Positions 18,296-26,741 are shown, counted from the first letter of the stretch. The stretch is DNA of 64,000 nucleotides from Rhizocola hellebori (GCF_016862955.1 NZ_BONY01000015.1:1-64000), one strand, 5' to 3'. Numbers and translations are program-made. The notes: generated by a model not told the origin, from the sequence alone.

Positions 18296-19240
18296 GTGGA
18301 GAACATGACCATGCTGCGCACGGACCAGGTGGCCGAGGAGCGCGACCTCGTTGGCGTCTACCTGCACGAAATCTCTCGGACGCCATTGCTGGACGCCGCT
18401 CACGAGGTCGACCTTGCCAAGGCTATCGAAGCGGGCCTCTACGCGGAAAGCCTCCTCGAGGAAGAAAAACTTCCAAAGGGTGTCACCCGCCAAGAGCTCG
18501 AGTTGCTGATGACCGAGGGCACTCAGGCGAAGGACCTGTTCATCAGGGCGAACCTTCGTCTGGTCGTGTCAATCGCCCGCCGCTACGTGCGATCCGGGAT
18601 GCCCATGCTGGACCTGATCCAGGAGGGCAACACCGGTCTGGTGCGTGCGGTGGAGAAATTCGACTATGTCAAGGGATTCAAATTCTCAACATATGCCACA
18701 TGGTGGATCCGTCAGGCCATCAGCCGTGCGATAGCCCAGCAGGAGCGCACGGTCCGGCTGCCGGTTCATCTGGTCGAAGACGTCAACCGGATGCGCAACG
18801 TTGCCCGTCAGCTCACCCGTGAGCTGGGCGCCGAGCCCGAGCCGGAGCAGATCGCGGCAGCCCTGGGCGTCCCGCTTGAGCGGGTCACCGAGCTGATTCG
18901 CTGGTCGCAGGACACCGTTTCGCTCGACACCCCGGTGGGCGACGACGGCGACACCAACCTCGGTGACCTTGTCGCCGATGGTGACGCCCCGAGCCCGGAG
19001 GAGATCGTCCTCTCGGCGTTGGAGCGGCAGCGGATCGAGAGCCTGCTCAACCACCTCGATGATCGTTCCGCGGGCATCATGCGCGCCCGTTACGGCCTCG
19101 AGGACGGTCGCGAGCACTCGCTGACCGAGGTCGCTTCCCGCTTCTCACTTTCCCGCGAGCGGATCCGGCAGCTGGAAATCCAGGCGCTGGGGCGGCTCCG
19201 CGAGCTCGCCCGGGCCGAAGGGCTCCAGGCAGCCGCCTAA
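18296..19240 (+). CDS. group 2 (SigB/HrdB-like) RNA polymerase sigma factor
   Basis: 314 residues. Region 1.2 (LVGVYLHEISRTPLL), region 2 with the core-binding and -10 helix (FSTYATWWIRQAISRAI), region 3 and region 4 (LSRERIRQLEIQALGRLRELA) are complete; the long region 1.1 of the housekeeping factor is missing. Size and domain layout match mycobacterial SigB and Streptomyces Hrd alternates. GTG 18296 is chosen because GGGGGAGG sits 8 nt upstream; an in-frame GTG at 18194 would add 34 low-complexity residues. Region 1.2 argues against an ECF factor. Confidence 0.9.
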   Translation: MENMTMLRTDQVAEERDLVGVYLHEISRTPLLDAAHEVDLAKAIEAGLYAESLLEEEKLPKGVTRQELELLMTEGTQAKDLFIRANLRLVVSIARRYVRSGMPMLDLIQEGNTGLVRAVEKFDYVKGFKFSTYATWWIRQAISRAIAQQERTVRLPVHLVEDVNRMRNVARQLTRELGAEPEPEQIAAALGVPLERVTELIRWSQDTVSLDTPVGDDGDTNLGDLVADGDAPSPEEIVLSALERQRIESLLNHLDDRSAGIMRARYGLEDGREHSLTEVASRFSLSRERIRQLEIQALGRLRELARAEGLQAAA

Positions 19241-19255
19241 CCCAATAGCTCCGCA

Positions 19256-19291
19256 AAATATGGCCGCGTCCAAGCAGACGCGGCCATATTT
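19256..19291. terminator. strong bidirectional terminator
   Basis: AAATATGGCCGCGTC (19256-19270) and GACGCGGCCATATTT (19277-19291) are perfect 15-bp arms with a 6-nt loop, ending in T or A runs on both strands. It separates the sigma factor gene from the convergent NlpC/P60 gene. Confidence 0.95.
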
Positions 19292-19294
19292 GTC

Positions 19295-20254
19295 TTACTT
19301 CACCCGTCCATATCCGTATGGGGTCATCATGTCGATACTTGAGATCTTGACGTGGTCGCCGGGCGTGGGCGCGTGGATGACCTTGTTGTCACCGACGTAG
19401 ATCGCCACATGTCCGAGATCGGAGTAGAAGACCAGATCACCCGGTTCGAGCTGAGAGCGGTTGAGGCGGGCGGTTTGCTCCCACTGTGTCACGGTGTAGT
19501 GGGCCAGGCTCTTGCCGGCGGCGGCCCACGCGGCCATGGTCAGACCCGAGCAGTCATAGCTGTCCGGGCCGTCTGCCGCGAACACATAGGGCTTGCCGAT
19601 GGCTTGGTAGGCAAAGGTCACCGCTGCCCCGGCAGCACCGGCGATCTGCGGGATAGGGCCGGTGTAGGCCGCTGACGAGCCTGATGTGGTGGTACCACGA
19701 GCCTTCATCTTCAGCGCGTTGAGCTTGTCCAGCTCGCCTTCGATCGCCTTGCGCTGATCGGCACTGATCTTGACACGCGCATCCTCCTCGGCCTGCCGCT
19801 GCTCAAGTGCCTTGGTGGCCGCGGTGTGCTTGGCGCTCGTCTGGTGCGCTTCGGCGATCAGAGCTTGCTGGCCGTTGGCCAGGTGCTGCAAAGTGCCTAG
19901 GCGTTCCAGCATCTGGCGTCCGTCGACGCCGGAGAGCAGGATGCTCAATCCGTTCACGCCGGTGGTCTTGTATGCGGTGTCGGCCAGATCGGCGACCCGA
20001 TCCTGGGCCTGACTGGCTCGCTGCTCCAGCGGCCCGATCGCGGCCTGCAGGGTGGTGATCTCCGCCTGGGTGGCTTTGAGTTGCTCGTTAAGCTGGTTGT
20101 ACTGCTCGACGATCTTCTCCAGCTCGGTCGACTTCTCGGTGATCTGCTGCTCGAGTTGAGCGACGGTGGGTTCGGCGTAGGCGGTCGAGGTGGCGGCGAG
20201 AATGCCTATACAGAGTGCTCCAACGGGAATGAGGAGCCGTAAGGCCGTGCGCAT
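19295..20254 (-). CDS. secreted NlpC/P60 peptidoglycan endopeptidase, RipA-like
   Basis: 319 residues. Signal peptide (1-27), long coiled coil (about 30-185) and C-terminal NlpC/P60 cysteine peptidase domain (about 205-319) with Cys235 (DCSGL), His282 (GHVAIYV) and His294 (VIHAP). The layout matches RipA/DIP1281-type hydrolases, which cut between D-Glu and mDAP in stem peptides during cell separation; the coiled coil is thought to hold the enzyme at its partner. GAGGAAGG precedes the start. No FtsEX-type partner is nearby. Confidence 0.93.
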   Translation of the reverse strand: MRTALRLLIPVGALCIGILAATSTAYAEPTVAQLEQQITEKSTELEKIVEQYNQLNEQLKATQAEITTLQAAIGPLEQRASQAQDRVADLADTAYKTTGVNGLSILLSGVDGRQMLERLGTLQHLANGQQALIAEAHQTSAKHTAATKALEQRQAEEDARVKISADQRKAIEGELDKLNALKMKARGTTTSGSSAAYTGPIPQIAGAAGAAVTFAYQAIGKPYVFAADGPDSYDCSGLTMAAWAAAGKSLAHYTVTQWEQTARLNRSQLEPGDLVFYSDLGHVAIYVGDNKVIHAPTPGDHVKISSIDMMTPYGYGRVK

Positions 20255-20668
20255 GTTGGGGTGAGCCCTTCCTCATGCCGCTCTGGGGGAAGGCGAGCGG
20301 CCCTGGGTAGGTGCTGTCCTGGGGTGGCAGCGGGGGACCTGACCAGTGCAGACAACGTAGCCACGAGGATCAAGACAACCAAGTGACGACTGGGGCAGAT
20401 ATCCGTTTTTACGGTGACTTGCGCATAAAGATTCCACCAATCGTTTGAAGAAATGTGCCAATCTGACAGGTGGCGTTTCGACGCCTTTCCAAACGAGGCA
20501 CGGTGGAGTAACACTGAGTACGCACGCTCTCGTGTATCGAACTTGGCGAGTCCCGCGGTGACAGCTGCTACGGGTGGCAGCCGGGGTTAGCCCGGTTCAC
20601 TGAAAGCCCCAACATAGGTCGGCGTCCGGGTGCCACCGGGCGCCGACAGGGTGCCCATGGGAGATCTC
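20255..20668. other. 414-bp divergent intergenic region
   Basis: It must hold the promoters of the NlpC/P60 gene and of the divergent gene at 20669. Visible structure: a UUCG-capped hairpin GGCGT-TTCG-ACGCC (20472-20485), CCGGG-N5-CCCGG (20581-20595), and GTCGGCG/CGCCGAC (20618-20624 and 20641-20647), whose right arm ends 21 bp before the downstream start. A c-di-AMP riboswitch, common before such hydrolases, was looked for and not found. No small gene was recognised. Confidence 0.5.
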
Positions 20669-21205
20669 ATGAATCATGAAGACCCCGACCACAGCCAGCC
20701 CGAGTTGACTATCGTGACCATCCGGCCCGGCCTGCACATTACGCAGAGTTGTTTCCGGGTCGGCGCCAGGCACTTCGAGTTCAAGTCCCTTCACGATCTG
20801 CAGACGCGCCAGTCCTCCCACGATCCCCTTACCCGGCATTCAGCCCTGCTCGCGGTCGGTGGCCTGGTCGTGCTCGTGCCGTCCGCCCGCTTCCTGCACG
20901 CGCCCGGCCTGCTGGCCAGCTGCGCTGTCCTGCTCGGCCTCGTGGTGCTGTCGCTGAGCAGCGCCCATCGCCGTCCCCGGCGCATGGAGCTGTGGGCACG
21001 CCACCGGGGTCGCCCGACCCGCCTTTTCGTCAGCGACGACTGGTGGCTTTTCACCTCCGTCGAACGTCATCTGCGCAAAGCGCTCACCGACAACATGCTC
21101 GGATACCGATCACGGCCCCCGCGCGGGCCAAGACCCGCCGTGCCCCACCCATCGATGGTGCATCCATCCCGGATGAGCCCGGGCGGCATGGCACCCACCA
21201 GCTGA
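20669..21205 (+). CDS. DUF6232-like membrane protein
   Basis: 178 residues. An N-terminal beta-rich stretch (LTIVTIRPGLHITQSCFRVG), two closely spaced membrane helices (about 60-100), and a C-terminal part with a WLFTSVERHLRKAL motif resemble the actinobacterial DUF6232 family, followed by a Pro/Arg-rich tail. Function unknown. ATG 20669 is chosen because GGAG lies 6 nt upstream; ATG 20657 is possible. It converges on the XRE regulator gene with a 14-bp gap. Confidence 0.6.
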   Translation: MNHEDPDHSQPELTIVTIRPGLHITQSCFRVGARHFEFKSLHDLQTRQSSHDPLTRHSALLAVGGLVVLVPSARFLHAPGLLASCAVLLGLVVLSLSSAHRRPRRMELWARHRGRPTRLFVSDDWWLFTSVERHLRKALTDNMLGYRSRPPRGPRPAVPHPSMVHPSRMSPGGMAPTS

Positions 21206-21219
21206 TCGGGTGCGGGCCG

Positions 21220-22104
21220 CTACTGGGCGATCTGGTCGCCGTAACGGGCGGCGAAAAGAGCGATGTATTCCAGCGAATCGGCCGGAGACATCGACGCCGC
21301 CGAGAGGCGGTCGAAAACCTGGCGATGTTTGGTGATGCCGTCGGCGCGATCGAGCACATGCGAGGTGCTGACGGCACTCTCCAAATAGACGGCGTCGGCG
21401 TCGGCCTGATCGGGGAACTCGAGCACCACGAACGGCCCGCTCAAGGTGTTGATGCCGGCGTTGAAGGCAAGCACCCGCAAGCTGATCCGGGGCGAATTCC
21501 CGAGCGTGACAAGGTGGAGCAGCTGCTCACGCATGATGGCCGCCCCGCCGAAGATTCGGTGCAGCACGGACTCGTCGAGGATCGCGTCTATCACCGGGCC
21601 GTCGGCGCCGTTGAGAAGGTTGCGCTGGCGCTCGAAGCGAACGCGTTTGCTGATGACGCGTTTCTCCTCCGGCGGCACGGTCGGCGCGGTGCTCGGAATG
21701 ACCGCCGTCGCATAGGCCTCGGTCTGCATGATGCCGGGAATGACGAGCGGCTGGTAGAAGTAGAGCGCGCTCGCCTCCCTTTCCAGGCCGATGTAGGCGG
21801 AGTAGGCGGTCGGCAGGTGCTCTTTGTAGGGCGCGAGCCAGTCGCGTTGCCGGGCTATGCGGGCCAGCGCCAGCAGCCGGTGCACCTCAGCCGGATTGGT
21901 CACGTTGTAGAGCTGGAGCGAGGCTCGAAGATCGGTCGAAGAGATGCCCACCGTGCCGGCCTCTATGCGGATCACTTTGGACAGTGACCACTCCAGCAGC
22001 TCCGCCGCGTGTTCCTGAGTCAGGCTCGCGCCTTCACGTGCGGCGCGCAGGGCGATCCGGAGCCGTCTTCTTGCGACGGTCGGCCCTTTTGCCTGGCTGG
22101 ACAT
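21220..22104 (-). CDS. XRE-family regulator with DUF5753 domain
   Basis: 294 residues. An N-terminal helix-turn-helix (about 18-75; ASLTQEHAAELLEWSLSKVIRIE) precedes the DUF5753 domain (about 95-290), which carries the family signatures LYFYQPLVIPGIMQTEAYA and EKRVISKRVRFERQ. These actinomycete regulators are paired with small DUF397 proteins; here one is divergent at 22218. Known pairs affect development and secondary metabolism. ATG 22104 begins just before the HTH; a longer upstream frame is not needed. Confidence 0.92.
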   Translation of the reverse strand: MSSQAKGPTVARRRLRIALRAAREGASLTQEHAAELLEWSLSKVIRIEAGTVGISSTDLRASLQLYNVTNPAEVHRLLALARIARQRDWLAPYKEHLPTAYSAYIGLEREASALYFYQPLVIPGIMQTEAYATAVIPSTAPTVPPEEKRVISKRVRFERQRNLLNGADGPVIDAILDESVLHRIFGGAAIMREQLLHLVTLGNSPRISLRVLAFNAGINTLSGPFVVLEFPDQADADAVYLESAVSTSHVLDRADGITKHRQVFDRLSAASMSPADSLEYIALFAARYGDQIAQ

Positions 22105-22157
22105 GGGGACCTGACACGCCCTCTCTAGTTGCCAGCGGGCTTCTTGCTCCGGTTCAG

Positions 22158-22168
22158 ACACGTAGTGT
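22158..22168. promoter_or_regulatory. ACAC-GTA-GTGT repeat between XRE and DUF397 genes
   Basis: A small inverted repeat, ACACGTAGTGT, in the 113-bp divergent region next to TTGACC (22180-22185, possible -35 for the DUF397 gene). It is a plausible site for the XRE protein; the evidence is position and symmetry only. Confidence 0.35.
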
Positions 22169-22217
22169 ACAACAGGGCGTTGACCCAACAAGTATCAGTT
22201 GATCTTTTGGAGCACGG

Positions 22218-22412
22218 ATGACATTTCGGGTTGCCGGATCATGGCACAAGAGCACCCGCTGCGGTGAAGCAAGCCACTGCGTGGAGATTGCTGATTTTGG
22301 CCATACGGTGGGGATACGCAACTCGACGAGTCCAAATGAGACGATCCAGATTTCACGGCCCGCCTTCCAAGACCTGGTGACCAGGATCAAAAACGGCGAA
22401 CTCGACGCCTGA
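22218..22412 (+). CDS. DUF397 protein
   Basis: 64 residues, standard for the family: the Trp-His-Lys-Ser start (WHKSTRC), the CVEIA core, a VGIRNS strand and a final helix FQDLVTRIKNGEL. DUF397 proteins are thought to act with DUF5753 XRE regulators as antagonists or partners. GGAG precedes ATG 22218. Divergent from its likely partner regulator. Confidence 0.9.
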   Translation: MTFRVAGSWHKSTRCGEASHCVEIADFGHTVGIRNSTSPNETIQISRPAFQDLVTRIKNGELDA

Positions 22413-22493
22413 AATCCATTCATATTCACTCTCGCGAACACCTTGTCTAGCTGTGGCACCCTGGAAAAGAACGACTAGAGCAGGGCGGGTGCC

Positions 22494-22688
22494 ATGGCAG
22501 ACAAGGGATACACGCGAAAGTGGCTCAGCGCGTGCGGTGAAGCTGGTGAATGTGTAGAGGTTTGCTTCGAGGGCGATGTGGTCTTCGTACGCGGATCACG
22601 TGACCGGCATGGGCCCATGCTTACCTTCTCCGCTGACGAATGGCGGGCCTTCTGTGCCGCCGTCGCCGCGGGCGAGCTTGGCGGCTGA
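22494..22688 (+). CDS. second DUF397 protein
   Basis: 64 residues with the same plan: KWLSACGEAGECVEVCFEG, VFVRGS strand and terminal helix EWRAFCAAVAAGEL. It lies 81 bp after the first copy on the same strand and is clearly diverged from it, so the pair may bind different XRE proteins. Cysteine content is higher than in the first (four residues). Confidence 0.88.
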   Translation: MADKGYTRKWLSACGEAGECVEVCFEGDVVFVRGSRDRHGPMLTFSADEWRAFCAAVAAGELGG

Positions 22689-22713
22689 TCGCAGGCTCAG
22701 CCGCCGTCACTGG

Positions 22714-23424
22714 CTACCTGCTGCCCACCAGCGACCATAGGTGCAGCGCGGCGTCACGTGCGGTGGGCCGTCCGTCCGCGTTCTTGGCCAGACATGAGCG
22801 GCACAGCTCGGCGACGCCTGGAGGCAAGCCAGGCAAGGCGAGCACCGGGGCCGGGCCAAGGCTTCGCGACGGACGGGACTGCCCGGTCAGCATGTGATAG
22901 AGCAGGGCGCCCAGGGCGTAGACGTCGTCGGTCGGCCGCGTCTGCGTGCCGATCACCTCGGCCAGGCCGAAGTCGACGACCTTGGCGCCGTGCGGGGTCA
23001 GCATGACGTTGGCCGGGCTCAGATCGCGGTGAACGACGCCGCGGCGATGGGCCACCGCGAGCACGTCGGCGGCTGTGCCGGCGATCCGCAGGGCTCTGCG
23101 CCAAGGCATCGGGCCACGGTTGATGGTGCGGGCGAGGGCTGCGCCGTCGAGCAACTCAAGGGCGAGATAGCCGACCTTCGGACCGCTCGGCACGCTCTCT
23201 ATCCCGACATCGAAGATCTTCGGGACGTGCGGATGCCGTAGCAGGCGGGTCATCTCCGCCTCATGGCGAATCAGACCGGCATAGTCTTCATCGACAACTT
23301 TCACCGCCAAGAGCCGGCCCATGCCGGTGTCAACCGCCTTGTAGACGGTGGACACTCCGCCGCGGGCGATCTGCTTGGTCAGCACGTATCGACCCGCCAG
23401 AGTGGTGCCAAGGTGCACGTCCAC
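22714..23424 (-). CDS. cytoplasmic Ser/Thr protein kinase
   Basis: 236 residues, essentially a bare Hanks-type kinase with no membrane helix or sensor domain. The Gly-rich loop (IARGGVSTVY), ATP-binding Lys42 (AVKVV), alphaC Glu55, catalytic Asp134 and metal-binding Asp151 (DFG) are present. The catalytic loop reads HRDLSPAN, with Ser136 where most kinases have Lys, and the activation and substrate-binding segments are short. Activity is likely but could be altered. It faces a Rieske lipoprotein gene across a 152-bp region with a perfect 21-bp palindrome. Confidence 0.88.
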   Translation of the reverse strand: MDVHLGTTLAGRYVLTKQIARGGVSTVYKAVDTGMGRLLAVKVVDEDYAGLIRHEAEMTRLLRHPHVPKIFDVGIESVPSGPKVGYLALELLDGAALARTINRGPMPWRRALRIAGTAADVLAVAHRRGVVHRDLSPANVMLTPHGAKVVDFGLAEVIGTQTRPTDDVYALGALLYHMLTGQSRPSRSLGPAPVLALPGLPPGVAELCRSCLAKNADGRPTARDAALHLWSLVGSR

Positions 23425-23464
23425 GGGGGGTGATTCTTCCCCATCCCTGCTAACAAAGCCATGA

Positions 23465-23485
23465 CAGCTGAATTAAATTCAGCTG
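23465..23485. promoter_or_regulatory. perfect 21-bp palindrome, candidate operator
   Basis: CAGCTGAATT (23465-23474) and AATTCAGCTG (23476-23485) are perfect 10-bp arms around a single A, an AT-rich core in high-G+C DNA. It lies 41 bp from the kinase start and 92 bp from the Rieske gene start. Two more palindromes follow: TGCACT-TTGG-AGTGCA (23499-23514) and GCATCGATGC (23512-23521). A dimeric regulator acting on both genes is the simplest reading. Confidence 0.6.
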
Positions 23486-23576
23486 AGACGGGTGGAGGTG
23501 CACTTTGGAGTGCATCGATGCGTTTGGCCGCTTTAGGCCACGGAACCTCCCGGCCGGGTCACGACTCGTTGGTGGC

Positions 23577-23996
23577 ATGCAGCAAGAGGAGCTGGGCCGC
23601 CGGGCCCTACTGATATCGGCCGGATGCGCCGCCCTGGGATTGCTTGGCGCGTGCGGTTCAGACCCGGCCCCGTCGCCGCCGGCCCAGGCCGGGCCCGCGC
23701 CCAACGGCGGGCTGGTGCGCACGGCCGACGTACCGGTTGGGGGCGGGGTGGTTTCCGCGGACGGGGTGCTGGTGTTGCAGCTGAAAGCGGGGGAGTTCAC
23801 CGCCTTCGATGCCACCTGCCCGCATCAGAACTTCCGGGTACAGCCGCCCGACAGCAGCGGCACCATCACCTGCATGGGCCACATGTCGCATTTCCGGGCG
23901 GCCGACGGCACGGTCATCGACGGACCGGCTTTGGGCCTGGGCGGTCTGCGCCAGGTCGCCGTCAAGGTGTCCGGGGCCGAGGTGGTCCGAGCCTAA
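23577..23996 (+). CDS. Rieske [2Fe-2S] lipoprotein
   Basis: 139 residues. A twin-Arg/lipoprotein leader (RRALLISAGCAALGLLGAC, lipobox Cys26) anchors the protein outside the membrane. The Rieske ligands are Cys81/His83 (CPH) and Cys99/His102 (CMGH). The two extra cysteines that form the disulfide in cytochrome bc1 Rieske proteins are replaced (Asn85 region and Gly101), so the cluster likely has a lower or different potential. Probably a small periplasm-side electron carrier; partner unknown. ATG 23577 gives the leader; an upstream ATG adds a non-leader stretch. Confidence 0.88.
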   Translation: MQQEELGRRALLISAGCAALGLLGACGSDPAPSPPAQAGPAPNGGLVRTADVPVGGGVVSADGVLVLQLKAGEFTAFDATCPHQNFRVQPPDSSGTITCMGHMSHFRAADGTVIDGPALGLGGLRQVAVKVSGAEVVRA

Positions 23997-24010
23997 GTAG
24001 GCTGGCAAGG

Positions 24011-24946
24011 GTGAGCAATCTCGAGGCGAACCCACAGGAGTCGCTCTGCGCCGCGAAGGCCACCGACGGTCCGGCAAACGAGCTGCTCTACGCGCGTGAA
24101 GTGGTCATCGGCACCCGCGACGGCACCGCCGTGCTGCGCACGTTGCCCAACAAGGAACGCCGGATGATCGGTGCGTGGTGTTTCATCGATCACTACGGCC
24201 CGACCGATATCACCGGCAAACCCGGCATGAGCGTCGCCCCGCATCCGCATAGCGGGCTGCAAACGGTCAGCTGGCTGGTGGCCGGGGAGGTGCTGCACCA
24301 CGACAGCCTCGGCAACGAACAGCTGATCGTGCCCGGACAGCTCAACCTGATGACTTCCGGGCACGGCATCTCCCACGCCGAGCAGTCGCCGGCGCAGCGC
24401 TCGGCGATCCTGCACGGTGTCCAGCTGTGGGTGGCTCTGCCCGCCTCGGATCGTGAGGTCGGCGCGCATTTCGAGCATCACGCCGAGCTGCCGTCCGGCA
24501 CCTACGACGGGCTGACCATCACTGTCCTCATGGGACAGTTGGGGGAGCTTGCCTCGCCCGCCAAGGCCTACACCCCGATCGTGGGCGCCCAGCTGAGCGC
24601 GCCGGCCGGCACCACGGCCACGGTGCCGCTCGACCCGGAATTCGAGCACGGGCTGCTCGACCTCGATGACGGGAAGGTGCTGGAATACCTTGGCTCCGGC
24701 CGAGACCGGCTGGAGCTGACCGCGGAGAGGGACAGTCGATGGCTGCTGCTGGGTGGGGTGCCCTTCCCGGAGGAGATCGTGATGTGGTGGAACTTTGTGG
24801 GCCGCAGCCACGATGACATCGTGCAGATGCGCGAGGAGTGGGCTACGGGCGACCGTTTCGGCACCGTCACCGGATTTGACGGCGCACCGCTGCCGGCCCC
24901 GCCGATGCCCGCGACCACGCTGGTGCCGCGCGGGCGCACTCGATAG
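24011..24946 (+). CDS. pirin family protein
   Basis: 311 residues, a two-domain cupin. The N-terminal pirin domain has the metal ligands in HPHSGLQTVSW and GHGISHAEQ (His/His/His/Glu type), and the C-terminal pirin domain (about 180-290) ends in GVPFPEEIVMWWNFVGRS. Bacterial pirins include quercetinase-like enzymes and regulators of metabolism. GTG 24011 is used, 14 bp after the Rieske gene, so the two may be co-transcribed. Confidence 0.92.
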   Translation: MSNLEANPQESLCAAKATDGPANELLYAREVVIGTRDGTAVLRTLPNKERRMIGAWCFIDHYGPTDITGKPGMSVAPHPHSGLQTVSWLVAGEVLHHDSLGNEQLIVPGQLNLMTSGHGISHAEQSPAQRSAILHGVQLWVALPASDREVGAHFEHHAELPSGTYDGLTITVLMGQLGELASPAKAYTPIVGAQLSAPAGTTATVPLDPEFEHGLLDLDDGKVLEYLGSGRDRLELTAERDSRWLLLGGVPFPEEIVMWWNFVGRSHDDIVQMREEWATGDRFGTVTGFDGAPLPAPPMPATTLVPRGRTR

Positions 24947-24951
24947 CCGGC

Positions 24952-25209
24952 TCAGCCGATCGTCTCGTCGACATAACACCAACGCCAAAACTCGCCCTGC
25001 TCAAAGGAACGGACCACCGGGTGCCCGGAGTCCTTGAAGTGGGCGGTGGCGTGCTGGTAGGGCGAGGAGTCGCAGCAGCTGACCTTGCCGCAGGTCAGGC
25101 ACAGCCGCAGGTGTACCCAGGCGGTGAAACCAATCGCCAGGCAGTCCTGACAGCCAGCGGTGGTCTGTGGCTGGACCTCGGCTGATTCGAGAATGTGCAC
25201 GCAACTCAT
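24952..25209 (-). CDS. UBP-type zinc-finger protein
   Basis: 85 residues forming a single Zf-UBP domain: Cys/His ligands in SCVHI, GCQDC, LCLTCGKVSC and HATAHFKDSGHPV are all present. In eukaryotes the domain binds ubiquitin C-termini; bacterial copies next to transport or oxidoreductase genes have no known ligand. Its ATG overlaps the stop of the Na+/H+ antiporter gene, so both are translated from one message. A regulatory or scaffolding role for the antiporter is an inference. Confidence 0.88.
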   Translation of the reverse strand: MSCVHILESAEVQPQTTAGCQDCLAIGFTAWVHLRLCLTCGKVSCCDSSPYQHATAHFKDSGHPVVRSFEQGEFWRWCYVDETIG

Positions 25210-26741
25210 TCCTCACTCCTTTCCAGGAGCGACTCTTCCAGATCCATGTCCCTTTGCGCACGCACCAGAACCGCTTCGGTGATGCGACCCTCGTCACGGG
25301 CGGCGCGGAAGACTTCGCGCTCCGCGTCAAGCATCTCCTGCCGCAGGCGCACGTAGGCCTGGGTTGGGGTTTCGCGATGGCTGCCAAGGCGCTCCCAGGC
25401 CTTGTTGGCCCGATATTGGGTCAGGCTTCGCAAACGCTCCACCACGTCTGCCGGGGCGGTTTCGGCAAGCTCGTCAAGTTTGGCTCGGGCCGCGGCGCTG
25501 GCCTGGTGCTGCACCGCCGCCTCGGCGAGCACCTCCTTGGTCGGGTCGTCCATCGGCGGTTTCACCCACCGGGCGAAGGCGGGCATCGTCAGGCCCTGGC
25601 CCACGAGTGTGCCCACGATCACCGCAAAAGCAAGCCAGATAAACAATTCTCGTGGGTACTCGACACCGCCCTGCAAAGTCAGCGGAAGAGCCAAAGCCGT
25701 GGCCAAGGTGATGACACCTCGCATTCCGGCCCACGAGGTGACAGCGGCCACGGACATTGGCGTTTTGGTCAGATAGAACGACGGAAGCACCCACCCGAAC
25801 CGAGTGAGCACCACGGTGCCCAGAACGGCAGCGGTGATCGCGACGACCTCGAGCCAGGGCGTGTTCAGGTCGGAGATCACCGATCGGAGCTGGAGGCCCA
25901 GCAGCAGGAAGACCAGTCCTTCGAGAAGGAATCTCACCATCTTCCAGAAGGCGCCCATCTGCAGCCGCGACGCGGCCGACATCAGTGTGGGCCAGCGGTG
26001 CCCCAGCGCGAGCCCGGTGACCACCACCGCCACGAACCCGGAGGCTTCGATCCACTCGGCGACCAGCATCACGGCGAACGGGGTGATCAGGGAAAGAGTG
26101 TTGTCCAGCAAGGGATCGGTGGTCCTGCGGTGCAGCAATCCAAACACGACGGCGCCCAGGACGCCGACCAGGATGCCGCCGCCGGCCGCGAGCAAGACTT
26201 CGACGCCAATCTCCGCTGCGCTCACCGCGTGGCCCAGCGTCGCGGCGATGGCAACGCGGAAGATGACGAGCGCGGTGGCATCGTTGACCAGGCTCTCCCC
26301 TTCGAGGAGCGTGACGGTTTGCGACGGAAGGCCGATCCGGCGGGCGATCGCGGTCGCCGCAACCGCATCGGTCGGCGCCACTGCGGCGCCCAGCGCCATG
26401 CAGATGGCCAGCGGGACACCCGGTACCAGCGCGTGCACCACGAACCCGACCGCGGCCGCGGTGAAGATGACCAGGCCGACCGCGAGCAGCAGAATGGAGC
26501 GCAGGTTGTAGCGGAAAGCTGGGACGCTGGTTTCCACCGCCGCCACGTAGAGCAGCGGCGGCAGCACCCCGATCAGGATGACCTCTGGGTCCAGGGCCGG
26601 AACCGGAAACCCGGGCACGAACGCCAGTGCTAGGCCGCATACCACCAGAAGGATCGGGCTGAGCAAACCGATCTTGCGGGCGAGGGCGGAGACCGCGATG
26701 ACGACAGCGACCAGCCCGACGATGACGAACAGTTGCTCCAC
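25206..26741 (-). CDS. CPA1-type Na+/H+ antiporter
   Basis: 511 residues: ten to twelve membrane helices followed by a cytoplasmic helical tail of about 130 residues. Family signatures are LPPLLYVAAVETS, APTDAVAATAIARRIG and the ion-binding ND in EGESLVNDATALV. It exchanges Na+ or K+ for H+ across the membrane for pH and salt balance. The tail and the co-translated UBP zinc-finger protein could act together in regulation. Confidence 0.92.
   Translation of the reverse strand: MEQLFVIVGLVAVVIAVSALARKIGLLSPILLVVCGLALAFVPGFPVPALDPEVILIGVLPPLLYVAAVETSVPAFRYNLRSILLLAVGLVIFTAAAVGFVVHALVPGVPLAICMALGAAVAPTDAVAATAIARRIGLPSQTVTLLEGESLVNDATALVIFRVAIAATLGHAVSAAEIGVEVLLAAGGGILVGVLGAVVFGLLHRRTTDPLLDNTLSLITPFAVMLVAEWIEASGFVAVVVTGLALGHRWPTLMSAASRLQMGAFWKMVRFLLEGLVFLLLGLQLRSVISDLNTPWLEVVAITAAVLGTVVLTRFGWVLPSFYLTKTPMSVAAVTSWAGMRGVITLATALALPLTLQGGVEYPRELFIWLAFAVIVGTLVGQGLTMPAFARWVKPPMDDPTKEVLAEAAVQHQASAAARAKLDELAETAPADVVERLRSLTQYRANKAWERLGSHRETPTQAYVRLRQEMLDAEREVFRAARDEGRITEAVLVRAQRDMDLEESLLERSEE

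Noticed and set aside
20255-20668. c-di-AMP (ydaO) riboswitch before the NlpC/P60 gene
   Set aside because: GGGGGACC and GGGGTG strings occur, but on the wrong strand or in the wrong order, and the conserved 3' half is absent.
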